Shown in pieces: positions 52,913 through 61,418 of a stretch of 64,000 nt of DNA. A program made the position numbers and the translations under genes. Positions within the stretch are counted from its first letter, which is position 1, and every line of letters begins with the position of its first letter. The stretch is from JAWKWA01 sp041397765 (GTDB taxonomy: Bacteria > Pseudomonadota > Alphaproteobacteria > Rhizobiales > Hyphomicrobiaceae), in the NCBI GenBank assembly GCA_041397765.1, contig JAWKWA010000024.1:4136-68135 (forward strand), read 5' to 3'. The notes below the pieces were generated by a model, which was given only the letters and a program-made list of their open reading frames with translations, was not told the DNA's origin and did no database searches.

Positions 52913-54013
52913 ATGACCACACGAAAGCCGATCATCAGCTTAAGGAACGTTGCCAAGCACTTCGGTGCCGTGAAGGCGGTCGACGACGTCAGCTTCGACA
53001 TCGGCGAGGGCGAGTTCTTCTCCCTGCTCGGGGCGTCGGGCTGCGGGAAGACGACGCTCCTGCGCATGCTCGCCGGCTTCGAGCAGCCGACCTCGGGCTC
53101 GATCGGCATCGACGGCCAGGACATGACCGGCGTGCCGGCCTATGACCGGCCGACCAACATGGTGTTCCAGAGCTACGCGATCTTCCCGCATCTGACGGTC
53201 GCCCAGAACATCGCCTATGGCCTCAGGCGGATGAAGCTCGGGCGCGAGGAGGCGGCGCGGCGGATCGAGGAAGCCCTGGCGCTCATCAAGATGCCGGGCT
53301 ATGGCGGGCGGGCCGCGCATCAGCTTTCGGGCGGGCAACGCCAGCGTGTCGCCCTTGCGCGCGCGCTCATCTGCCGGCCGAAAGTGCTGCTGCTCGACGA
53401 GCCGCTCGGCGCGCTCGACAAGAAGCTGCGCGAGGAGATGCAGATCGAGTTGCGCCAGCTCCAGCAGCAGGTCGGCATCACCTTCGTGTTCGTCACGCAC
53501 GACCAGGAGGAGGCGCTGACGCTTTCGGACCGCATCGCCGTCATGTCGCACGGCCATACGCTGCAGATCGACAGCGCGACGCGGCTCTACGAGGCGCCGA
53601 ACTGCCGGGAGGTGGCGGAGTTCATCGGCACCATGAACGTGTTCGACGGCGTACTTGCCGAGCAGTCCGGCGGCACCGTCGAGATCGACGCCGGCAAGCT
53701 CGGGCGCCTGCTTGCGCAGGCGAACGGCGATGTGCCCGCGAAGGGCCAGCCGATCTCGCTCGCCGTCCGGCCCGAGAAGCTGCGCCTCGCCTGGAGCGAA
53801 CCGGAGAAGACCGGGCGCTCGATCGCGGGAAAAGTCGCGGCCGAGGCCTATTTCGGCGACCGCAGCCACTATTATGTGACGGTCGACGGCCTGCCGAAGC
53901 CGCTCGCCGTCGCGCATCAGAACGCTGACCGCAGTCTCGACGACACCTCCGCCATCGGGCGGCCGGTCTGGGTGAGCTGGCCTGCCGAGGCGGCCGTGCT
54001 GCTGACGCGCTGA
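52913..54013 (+). CDS. potA: ABC transporter ATP-binding protein (PotA-like)
   Basis: A 366-residue ATPase of the spermidine/putrescine family. Walker A is GASGCGKTT, the signature is LSGGQRQRVALARALI, Walker B is VLLLDEPLGALD and the switch is FVTHDQEEAL. The C-terminal part (about 240-366) is a TOBE regulatory domain (SLAVRPEKLRL). It starts 6 bp after the second permease and energises the transporter. Substrate is not determined; polyamines, opines and betaine-like compounds all use this family. Confidence 0.94.
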   Translation: MTTRKPIISLRNVAKHFGAVKAVDDVSFDIGEGEFFSLLGASGCGKTTLLRMLAGFEQPTSGSIGIDGQDMTGVPAYDRPTNMVFQSYAIFPHLTVAQNIAYGLRRMKLGREEAARRIEEALALIKMPGYGGRAAHQLSGGQRQRVALARALICRPKVLLLDEPLGALDKKLREEMQIELRQLQQQVGITFVFVTHDQEEALTLSDRIAVMSHGHTLQIDSATRLYEAPNCREVAEFIGTMNVFDGVLAEQSGGTVEIDAGKLGRLLAQANGDVPAKGQPISLAVRPEKLRLAWSEPEKTGRSIAGKVAAEAYFGDRSHYYVTVDGLPKPLAVAHQNADRSLDDTSAIGRPVWVSWPAEAAVLLTR

Positions 54014-54017
54014 GCCG

Positions 54018-56033
54018 ATGAGTGTCCGCACGTCCATGCCCTTCGAGGTCGTGACCGAGGATCCGGTCTTCGTTGCGCTCGGCGACGGGACGCGGATCGC
54101 AGCGACCGTCTGGCGGCCGCTGACGGCGGCGCGCGTGCCGGTCGTGCTCGAGATGATCCCCTATCGCCGGCGCGACGGGACAGTCGCGCGCGATCTCGAA
54201 ATCCATCCCTATCTGGCCGGCCACGGCATCGCCTCGATCCGCATCGACCTGCGCGGCGCGGGCGACAGCGATGGCGTGCTCGCCGACGAGTACACGGTTC
54301 AGGAACAGGCCGATGCCGTCGAGCTGATCGCCTGGGCAGCGGCGCTGGCGTTCTCGAATGGCCGCGTCGGCATGACCGGCATTTCGTGGGGCGGCTTCAA
54401 TTCGCTGCAGGTCGCCGCCCGGCGTCCGCCCGCGCTCGGTGCCATCATCACGCTTTGTGCAAGCGACGACCGCTACAGCGACGACATCCACTATATGGGC
54501 GGCGCGCTGCTGACCGAGCAGGAGATCTGGTCGAACTTCATGCTGGCGCTGCAGGCGCTGCCGCCCGATCCGCAGATCGTCGGCCGGGCGTGGCGCGAGA
54601 TGTGGCAGCGACGGCTCGCGGCCAACCGCTCGCTGTCGGAAGTCTGGCTCAACCACCAGCGGCGCGACGATTACTGGCGGCAGGGCTCGGTGATCGAGGA
54701 CTATCGCCGGATCACCTGTCCGGTCATGGCGGTGTGCGGGTGGGAGGACAGCTACTCGAATTTCGTCGGGCGGCTGCTCGAGGGACTGAGCGTGCCGCGG
54801 CTCGGCATTCTCGGCCCGTGGACACACACCTATCCCTGCCGCGGATCGCCCGGTCCCAATATCGGCTATCTGCAGGAGGCCTTGCGCTGGTGGCGGCACT
54901 GGCTCGCCGACGAGCCGACCGGCATCATGGACGAACCGATGCTGCGCGCCTTCATCGGCGATGATCCGCGTCCTCAGCCGTTCTACACCACACATGCGGG
55001 GCATTGGGTGGCCGAGGCGGTCTGGCCCTCGCCGTGCATCGCGCCGCAGGTGCTGCATCTCAATGGGCGGGCCGGGCTCGGCACGGCGCCCGCAACCGAC
55101 GGGGACGCCGTCGGCGTGCGCTCGCCGGCGACGGCGGGAACCGATTGCGGCCGCTGGGGCGGCTATGGCGGCACCTCGCCGGACCTGCCGATCGACCAGC
55201 GGCGCGAGGACGGCCAGGGCCTCGCCTTCGACACGCCGCCGCTCGGCGAGGACATGGTGCTGCTCGGCGCGCCCGAGCTCGACCTCGAGGTGATTGTCGA
55301 CCAGCCCAAGGTCAATCTGACGGCGCGGCTGTGCGACGTCCATCCCGACGGCACCTCGGCGCTCATCACCTATGGCGTCCTCAATCTCTGTCATAGGCAT
55401 GGACATGACCGGCCCGCCGACTGTCCGATCGGCACGCCCTTGCGCGTCAAGCTGCGGCTGAACGATATCGGCCGGCGCATCCGGGCCGGCCATCGCCTCA
55501 GACTTTCGCTCGCCACGCAGCACTGGCCGATCGTCTGGCCGCAGCCGGGGCTGGCGCTTCTCACGATTGCGCCCGGCACCGGCACGCTGACGCTGCCGGT
55601 CCGGCCGGCCTCGATGCAGGACGCCGCAGTGACGTTCGAGCCGGCCGAAACTGCGACGCCCGCGCCGATCCGGGAGCTCGAGCCGGGCCTGTCGCGCCGC
55701 ACCGTCACGGACGATGTCGGCAGCGGGCTCAGGACCATCACACTCATCGCCGACGACGGCGCCGAGCTCATCGAGGACCGCGGCATCCGCGCGTCGTCGA
55801 AGGCCGTGGAGGTATTCGAGATCGCCGCCGACGATCCGCTCTCGGCGCGGCTCGTTGCAAGCTATGAGCGCGCCGTCGCGAGCGGCGAAGCGGATGTCGC
55901 GGTCACGACCCGCACCGAGCTGACGGCCGATGCGACGCATTTCCGGCTCGACTGGCGACTGACCGTCAGGGACGCCGGCGCGGTCGTCCACGAGGTCGGC
56001 GACGTGGTGCTCATCCCACGCGATTTCTGCTGA
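54018..56033 (+). CDS. CocE/NonD-type alpha/beta hydrolase
   Basis: A 671-residue X-Pro-dipeptidyl-peptidase-like (S15/CocE) hydrolase. The nucleophile is S123 in GISWGGFNS. Acid and base follow in CGWEDSYSNF (about 240) and GPWTHTYP (about 272). The middle carries an alpha-helical cap, and the C-terminal jelly roll (about 400-540) has LGEDMVLLGAPELDLEVIVDQ. It starts 4 bp after the ATPase gene, so it is part of the transporter operon and probably hydrolyses the imported ester, amide or peptide-like compound in the cytoplasm. No signal peptide is seen. Confidence 0.88.
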   Translation: MSVRTSMPFEVVTEDPVFVALGDGTRIAATVWRPLTAARVPVVLEMIPYRRRDGTVARDLEIHPYLAGHGIASIRIDLRGAGDSDGVLADEYTVQEQADAVELIAWAAALAFSNGRVGMTGISWGGFNSLQVAARRPPALGAIITLCASDDRYSDDIHYMGGALLTEQEIWSNFMLALQALPPDPQIVGRAWREMWQRRLAANRSLSEVWLNHQRRDDYWRQGSVIEDYRRITCPVMAVCGWEDSYSNFVGRLLEGLSVPRLGILGPWTHTYPCRGSPGPNIGYLQEALRWWRHWLADEPTGIMDEPMLRAFIGDDPRPQPFYTTHAGHWVAEAVWPSPCIAPQVLHLNGRAGLGTAPATDGDAVGVRSPATAGTDCGRWGGYGGTSPDLPIDQRREDGQGLAFDTPPLGEDMVLLGAPELDLEVIVDQPKVNLTARLCDVHPDGTSALITYGVLNLCHRHGHDRPADCPIGTPLRVKLRLNDIGRRIRAGHRLRLSLATQHWPIVWPQPGLALLTIAPGTGTLTLPVRPASMQDAAVTFEPAETATPAPIRELEPGLSRRTVTDDVGSGLRTITLIADDGAELIEDRGIRASSKAVEVFEIAADDPLSARLVASYERAVASGEADVAVTTRTELTADATHFRLDWRLTVRDAGAVVHEVGDVVLIPRDFC

Positions 56034-56227
56034 ACCGGACGGCCGTCGCGCCTGACGGGTTAATCGAACGTCAATTCCTTTCCGCGAGGGTCGGATCACG
56101 AGGTCGCCGGTTCGCGACCCCGCGGACCGGGTCCAGCCTCCGACTGCGCCGGCCCGGCATACGCAATGACAGACGCAAGGGCCGCGAGATCCAAGTCCGG
56201 GAGCGGCAGGCGCATGGCGAGGTGGCT

Positions 56228-56464
56228 ATGACCAGCACGAAAGCGAACGAAACCGCTACGACCCCTGCCGAGGCCGAGGTCTCCGTCGATCTGTCCCGGC
56301 GTGATTCGCTGAAGAGCATCGGGCGGTTCGCCGCCGCGACCGCTCCCGCCATGCTGGTGCTGTTGTCGGCACCGCAGGCCGACGCCGGCAATTGCAACGA
56401 CGACGGGCCCGGCAACAACGGCATCGGCAACGCCTTCGGACACAACAAGCATTCGCCGGTCTGA
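56228..56464 (+). CDS. Small protein with Tat-like leader and Gly/Asn-rich tail; candidate modified peptide
   Basis: A 78-residue protein I cannot assign to a family. Residues about 1-20 are polar, then S-R-R-D-S-L-K begins a Tat-like signal with a hydrophobic stretch (FAAATAPAMLVLLSA) and a likely cleavage after ADA. That leaves a 25-residue tail starting GNCNDDGPGNNG and ending GHNKHSPV, rich in Gly and Asn, with one Cys and one Ser near the C-terminus. The three following genes are a PqqD-like/HprK-like kinase and a nucleotidyltransferase, so this is a good candidate for the peptide they modify. GTG at 56222 is an alternative start. Substrate role is inference. Confidence 0.6.
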   Translation: MTSTKANETATTPAEAEVSVDLSRRDSLKSIGRFAAATAPAMLVLLSAPQADAGNCNDDGPGNNGIGNAFGHNKHSPV

Positions 56465-56517
56465 GGCCCGGCCGGACGCATCGCCGTCACCCGCGCTCCG
56501 ATCGAGAGGGATGAGAC

Positions 56518-57764
56518 GTGATCGAGCTCGGCGGCATGGAGCAGGCGGAGGTCGGAAGCTGCCTTGCGCTCTTCGACCCGGCAAGCTCGGCCATCGGTCT
56601 GCTCAACGGTGCGGCCGCCGACCTCATGAGGTCGATCGAAGAGGGGACGGATGCTGGCGCCTCGGCGCGCGGGCGAGATGCGCGTGCCGATCTGAAGCGA
56701 AATCTCGCGGCAGCCGGTTTCGGTCGAACGGCGCCGACGGCGGCATGGCCGACCGGCCGGTGTGCGGCGACCGGCGACGACGCAGCGGCAAGGGTCGAGA
56801 CGCCGCGCGCGCTCCTGCTCGATGTCGTCGTCGCCCTGCCATCATGCCATGCGCCATCGGAAGCCGACATGGCGGGGGCCGGCGATCCAGGGACGCAATT
56901 GCGCATCTGCTGCGACGAGCCGGTGCTCGCCGGGCTGCTTGGCGGGGTTTTGGCGCCGATGGCGCGTGGCACCTCGCGGGATGACGCCGCCACCGTCCGG
57001 ATCGAAGTCTGGGCAGAGAATGCGGACGGACTGACCTATCGCGTCGTGGCCGACCGAGGGGTGCTCGGCCGAGGGCTCGAGCGAGCGGTCGCCCGCCGCC
57101 TCGTGCTCGAAGAGCTCGCCCTGGCGCTGAACGGCCGCTTCGATGTGAAAGCCCTTCTCCATGCCTCGGCTGTCGTCGCGGAAGGTGGCGCGATCCTCAT
57201 CGTCGGCGCCAGCGGGGCCGGCAAGACGACGCTCACCGCCGGTCTCGTCGCGGCCGGGTTTGCCTACATCGCCGACGACCTCGTGCCGCTCGGCGAGGAG
57301 GGCCGATCGGCGGGCCGCTTTCCGGCCGCGCTTGCCGTGAAAGCCGGAAGCTGGCCCGTCGTCGGCGCGCTGCATGAGGGATTGGTGCGCCTGCCGGTGC
57401 TGACGACGCGGCGGCTGCAGGTGCGCTATCTCGATCCGGCGACGTTGCCCGGCCGGCAGGCGCTGGCCGCGAGCACCCCTTTGTGCCGATCCGTGCCATG
57501 ATCTTTCCGTCCTTCTCTCCCGGCTGCGAGACCGAAATCGAGCGGGCGACGCCCGAATGGGCCTTCGCCCAGCTCGTCGGCACGGGCAGCTCGCCGGCCG
57601 GCAAGGCGCCCTCGATCCGGCCGCTCGCGCGCCTTTGCAACGACATTCCGGCGTTCCGGCTCGCATATGGCTCGCTGGCGGAGGCGATCGGCGCCACACG
57701 GGCGATCCTTGCGGAGGTGGCGGTCCGGACGGCTTCCGCGCCGCCATGCGAATTTCACGATTGA
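56518..57764 (+). pseudogene. HprK-related kinase with PqqD-like N-terminus, frameshifted
   Basis: Starts with GTG behind GAGGGATGAG. Residues about 14-45 (CLALFDPASSAIGLLNGAAADL) resemble the PqqD-type peptide-binding fold. From about 135 an HPr-kinase-like domain begins, with LLHASAVV, the P-loop G230-A-S-G-A-G-K236-T-T and the YIADDLVPL segment. Frame 1 ends at 57501 shortly after ASTPL; the expected C-terminus (VPIRAMIFPSFSPGCETEIER to GATRAILAEVA) continues in another frame from 57483 to 57764. One missing base near the CCCCTTT run at about 57475-57482 would restore a full protein of about 415 residues. It could be a real disruption, programmed slippage or a sequencing error. Such kinases occur with PqqD and nucleotidyltransferase genes in putative peptide-modification cassettes. 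Confidence 0.75.
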
Positions 57765-57778
57765 AGGAAGCCTGAGCG

Positions 57779-58933
57779 ATGCGTGACCTCGACTGCCGCA
57801 CCGATCCGCTCGGCGTGACTGTGCGACTTCTGCAGTGTCTCGCCGGCACGCGTAGCGGAGAAGGAGCGGGGGGCCCACACTTCGAGGGATCCATAGATTG
57901 GGAAGCCGTCGTCGCGCTCGCGAGCGCCCATCTGGTGCTGCCGGCGCTCGATGCCGCGCTCAGGCTAGCTCCCGACGGGGACATGGACGTGCCGGCGGAT
58001 GCGCGCGCGTTCTTTGCCGACATGGCCGCGGCGAATGCGGCGCGCAATCGTGCGCTTGCCGACGATCTGAAACGGATCGCCGATCTCCTCGCGTCGGCGG
58101 GCATTCCCGTCGTCGCCTTGAAGGGCGCGGCCTTCATCCTGGACGATGCGAGGCGGACCGCCGGCAAGGAGCCGCTCGCACCCTGGCGGTTCTCGAGCGA
58201 TCTCGACCTCCTGGTGCCGCCGCCGCGGCTTCACGAGGCCGGCGCCTGTCTCGTCGGGGCCGGCTATCGGCCGGCTGCGGACTGCGAGCCTTTCGATCCC
58301 GAGCGCGACGCGCATCTGCCGCCCCTGTGGTCGCCCGGCGGCACGCATACGGTCGAGTTGCACGGCCACCTCTTTGCGCCGGGCATCGCCCGCAGGCTCG
58401 ACGAAGGCATCCTCGCGCGCTCCCTGGAAGTCGCGTGCGGGGCGATGCCCATGCGTATTCCAGCCGCAGCGGACCGCATCGCCATCGTGCTCGCGCACAG
58501 CCAGGTCCATCACCGGTTCCACGCGGCCCGTCGCATCCTGCTGCGCGACCTCCTGGACCTGTCGCATCTGGCGAGCCCTGACGGTTCCGCGTTGGTGGCC
58601 GATGCGCTCACACGACTGGAACCGGGCAGCGAGCGTGACGCGGCGCGCGCGCTGGTGCTGGCTTCGTCCGAGATCATGGCGTGGCCGGTCGCGGGGATCA
58701 CTTTCACGGCCGGGGATCGCGCCTTCGTGCGGGCAGCCATACGGCGTCTCGAGGGCTCGCGGCTGAAGCGCCGGGTGCTCGCCGCCGTCGATGATGCGCG
58801 GATCGAGGCGCGCCGTCTGGTGGCCGAGCCCGGCCGGGTGCGCCGGCTCATGTCGATCGCCGTGAGCCCACAGATGGTGCGCTCGCGGATCTCGCGCCGT
58901 GCGGGCAAGCGCCGGCAGGCCCATTGGGGCTGA
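57779..58933 (+). CDS. Nucleotidyltransferase-fold protein (NTP_transf_5-like)
   Basis: A 384-residue protein of the uncharacterised nucleotidyltransferase group. The catalytic-type motif S-D141-L-D143-LLVP is present after a long helical N-terminal part that includes the GIPVVALKGAAFIL element. A second acidic region is VELHGHLFAPG. It begins 14 bp after the end of the kinase frame. In other genomes members of this group accompany HprK-like kinases and PqqD in peptide-modifying clusters; whether it adds a nucleotide to a peptide, a kinase or a small molecule is unknown. Confidence 0.8.
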   Translation: MRDLDCRTDPLGVTVRLLQCLAGTRSGEGAGGPHFEGSIDWEAVVALASAHLVLPALDAALRLAPDGDMDVPADARAFFADMAAANAARNRALADDLKRIADLLASAGIPVVALKGAAFILDDARRTAGKEPLAPWRFSSDLDLLVPPPRLHEAGACLVGAGYRPAADCEPFDPERDAHLPPLWSPGGTHTVELHGHLFAPGIARRLDEGILARSLEVACGAMPMRIPAAADRIAIVLAHSQVHHRFHAARRILLRDLLDLSHLASPDGSALVADALTRLEPGSERDAARALVLASSEIMAWPVAGITFTAGDRAFVRAAIRRLEGSRLKRRVLAAVDDARIEARRLVAEPGRVRRLMSIAVSPQMVRSRISRRAGKRRQAHWG

Positions 58934-59105
58934 GACGAAGAGGTCCGCGCCGATTGGATGCGGCCCGCCGCCCTCCGGAGGCTCGATCCGGCGATCCGTT
59001 CCGCTGGGCCGATCGGTCGCGTGCGTGGCCCTCTCCCGCGTGCTATGCAGCGGCCCGTCCGGGTTGTTCCGCCCGGCGGCACCTATGCGAGGGATCCACA
59101 GGCCC

Positions 59106-59468
59106 ATGGCGATCAGGCGAGCGAGCAGGGCGCGCGACCGCGCCGTCACGATGTTCATCATCGGCGACTGGATGAAGCGGTGGCTGCCGGCGACCGTGCT
59201 CATGATCGGCATCGTCGCCCTGTTCGTGCTCGCCCGAGCCGACTTCTCGCACGAGGCGGCGCGGCTGACCGGCACCGTCGCCGGCTCGAACTGGACGGCA
59301 GGGGAGGCCATGCGCCACACGGTCTTCGTCGATGTGCGGCTCCCCGACGGACGGACGATCGTCGCGACCGGCCATCTCGACAAGCCGCCGCACGAGGGCG
59401 ATCAGATCACCGTGGTCGACATGGTCGGCCTGTGGGGCGGCCATCGCTTCAAGGTTGCGACGCCCTGA
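59106..59468 (+). CDS. Small hypothetical membrane protein
   Basis: A protein of up to 120 residues, not assigned. It has one membrane segment (WLPATVLMIGIVALFVLARA) and a C-terminal domain of about 75 residues (TVFVDVRLPDGRTIVATGHLD, HEGDQITVVDMVGLWGGHRFKV) that looks like a small beta barrel. Possible starts are 59106, 59151 and 59172. It follows the nucleotidyltransferase by 172 bp and may or may not belong to the same unit. Topology suggests a periplasmic domain. Confidence 0.6.
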   Translation: MAIRRASRARDRAVTMFIIGDWMKRWLPATVLMIGIVALFVLARADFSHEAARLTGTVAGSNWTAGEAMRHTVFVDVRLPDGRTIVATGHLDKPPHEGDQITVVDMVGLWGGHRFKVATP

Positions 59469-59498
59469 TGAGCGGGCTGCCGCGAATGCCGGTGCGGC

Positions 59499-60287
59499 TC
59501 AAGCGACGACGGCAGCGCCGGATCTGACGATCGCCGCGAAATTCCCGAGCACGGACATGGCCGAGGAGGTCTCCTCCAGCGCAGCCGCGGCAGCCGGCAC
59601 GTCGACACCGATCCGGCCGAGCTCGTCGCGATAGTCGCGGAACAGCACCTCCATCAGCGGCTTGTCGAACTCGGGATGGAACTGCGTGCCCCAGGCCATG
59701 GCTGCGTAGCGGACCGCCTGCACGCTGTGGTCGTTGTGGGCAAGGAGGAGCGCGCCGCCCGGCAGCTCCTTCACGCCTTGAGAATGCGCGGCCTGGGCCT
59801 TGAAGCGGGCCGGCGTACCGGCAAAGAGCGGATCGGCGGCGCCCTCGTCGGTCAGCACGATCGGTCGCGTGCCATATTCGGAGCCCTTGGCGCACCAGTC
59901 GACGCGGCCGCCGAGCGCGTGGGCGACGAGCTGATGGCCGAAACAGACGCCGAGGATCGGCACTTTCGCCGCATTGTCGGCGATCCATCGAGCCGTCCGC
60001 TCGGCCCAGTCACGCCGCTCGGTGATCATGGCAACCGAGCCGGAGATGACGACGCCCGCGACGTCGCCGGCTTTGGGCAGCGGGTCGCCGGCCTCCAGGT
60101 CGATCGCGCGGATATCGGCCATGTCGAAGCCGAGCGTGCGGGCGAACAGCACGTCGTTGTCGCCACCGCAGGCGTCGAAGAAGCCGTCCTTCATGCGCGC
60201 GAAGGGGCCGGCATTGAAGACGGCGAGCGGCCTTGCGAGCCGGGCCTTGGTCGTGCCACCGGACATGGCGGCCGGCTCCGCCGTCAT
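59499..60287 (-). CDS. Class I glutamine amidotransferase (GMP-synthase-like)
   Basis: A 262-residue GATase1 protein. The nucleophile is the Cys of ILGVCFGHQLVAHALGG and the His-Glu pair is in WGTQFHPEFDKPL. It has no synthetase domain, like the YfeJ/PuuD-type stand-alone amidotransferases. Its ATG overlaps the ornithine-cyclodeaminase-family gene by 4 bp, so the two are translated together. Hydrolysis of a gamma-glutamyl or glutamine side chain is likely; the partner is not clear. Confidence 0.88.
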   Translation of the reverse strand: MTAEPAAMSGGTTKARLARPLAVFNAGPFARMKDGFFDACGGDNDVLFARTLGFDMADIRAIDLEAGDPLPKAGDVAGVVISGSVAMITERRDWAERTARWIADNAAKVPILGVCFGHQLVAHALGGRVDWCAKGSEYGTRPIVLTDEGAADPLFAGTPARFKAQAAHSQGVKELPGGALLLAHNDHSVQAVRYAAMAWGTQFHPEFDKPLMEVLFRDYRDELGRIGVDVPAAAAALEETSSAMSVLGNFAAIVRSGAAVVA

Positions 60288-61228
60288 GCCGCGCCTCCGA
60301 GCCCGGCGGCCCTGGCGCCTTCGGTGATGGCAAGCGCGGTCATCAGGTCGAGATGGGCGCCGCCGCCATTCTTGTAGAGCGTGATCTCCTCGGCGCTCCG
60401 GCGTCCGGGGGCACCGTTGGCGAGGTCATAGAGATCGGCGAGCACGTCGCCCTCCCTGATCACGCCGGTCTCGATCGGGATGGTGATCTCGCCGATATGG
60501 CCGATGGTGGTGCCGCGGAAATTGACGAAGACGCGGGCCCGCCGCATCGCTTCGTCGTCGACCTCGCGCATGTCGGGGCGATAGGCGCCGACGAGATCGA
60601 CATGGGCGCCGGGCTTCAGCCAGCCCCCCTGGACAACCGGATCGACGCTCATGGTCGCGCAGCTCACGATGTCGGCGGATGCGACGGCGGAAGCGAGATC
60701 GTCGGCAATGGCGATCTGACGCCCCAAATCGCCGAGCCGCGCCCCGACGCCCTCGGCGCGGTGTTTCGACCGGTTCCAGACGACGATGCGCTCGATCGAG
60801 GGGCGAACCGCCACATGCGCCCGGATCAAGGGCTCCGACATGGTGCCGGCGCCGACCATCAGCAGCGTGCGGCTATCGGGCCGCGACAGCAGTTTCGAGC
60901 CGAGCGCGGAATCGCCCGCCGTCTTCCAGCGCGTCTCGGAGGCGGCATGGATGGAGGCGAGGAGGTGGCCATGATGCTTGTCGAACAGCAGCACCTCGCC
61001 CTGGATGGTGGCCATCGGATGCTGGTTGCCGGGAAAGATGGTGGCCGCCTTGACCGCGACGCCGAGCCCATCGATCCAGGCGGTTCGCACCAGAATGCTG
61101 TTCGGCCCCATGCGCAGGAGCGTGTCGCCGATCTCGGGCTTGGGCAGCCGGTGGCTCTCGAGCATCCGCTCGGTGAGCCGCTGCCAGTCCATCACCCGGT
61201 CGACCGTCGCCTCGTCGATCTGCAGCAT
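60284..61228 (-). CDS. Ornithine cyclodeaminase/mu-crystallin family protein
   Basis: A 314-residue NAD(P)-dependent enzyme. The Rossmann motif is MVGAGTMSEPLIRAH, preceded by KAATIFPGN and followed by IVSCATMSVDPVV and HVDLVGAYRPDMREVD. In this family members act as ornithine cyclodeaminases, alanine or ketimine reductases and other amino-acid oxidoreductases. Coupled by a 4-bp overlap to the glutamine amidotransferase downstream. The start MLQIDEATV at 61228 matches family starts. Confidence 0.88.
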   Translation of the reverse strand: MLQIDEATVDRVMDWQRLTERMLESHRLPKPEIGDTLLRMGPNSILVRTAWIDGLGVAVKAATIFPGNQHPMATIQGEVLLFDKHHGHLLASIHAASETRWKTAGDSALGSKLLSRPDSRTLLMVGAGTMSEPLIRAHVAVRPSIERIVVWNRSKHRAEGVGARLGDLGRQIAIADDLASAVASADIVSCATMSVDPVVQGGWLKPGAHVDLVGAYRPDMREVDDEAMRRARVFVNFRGTTIGHIGEITIPIETGVIREGDVLADLYDLANGAPGRRSAEEITLYKNGGGAHLDLMTALAITEGARAAGLGGAA

Positions 61229-61418
61229 GGTGCCTCCCGTCGGATCGCTTCGCCCGCCTCGCAAGATGCCACGGGCTCGGCGAGACATGCCATCGCGGGA
61301 GGCACAGGTCAAACGCGGGCAGGCGAGTGGATGGCTGCTCGACCGGCGCCGAGGGGGAACGCCGGCCGTTTCGCCCTTGCAATGCTCGTACCCCGCGCGC
61401 GACCCGGCCGGCCGGGCT

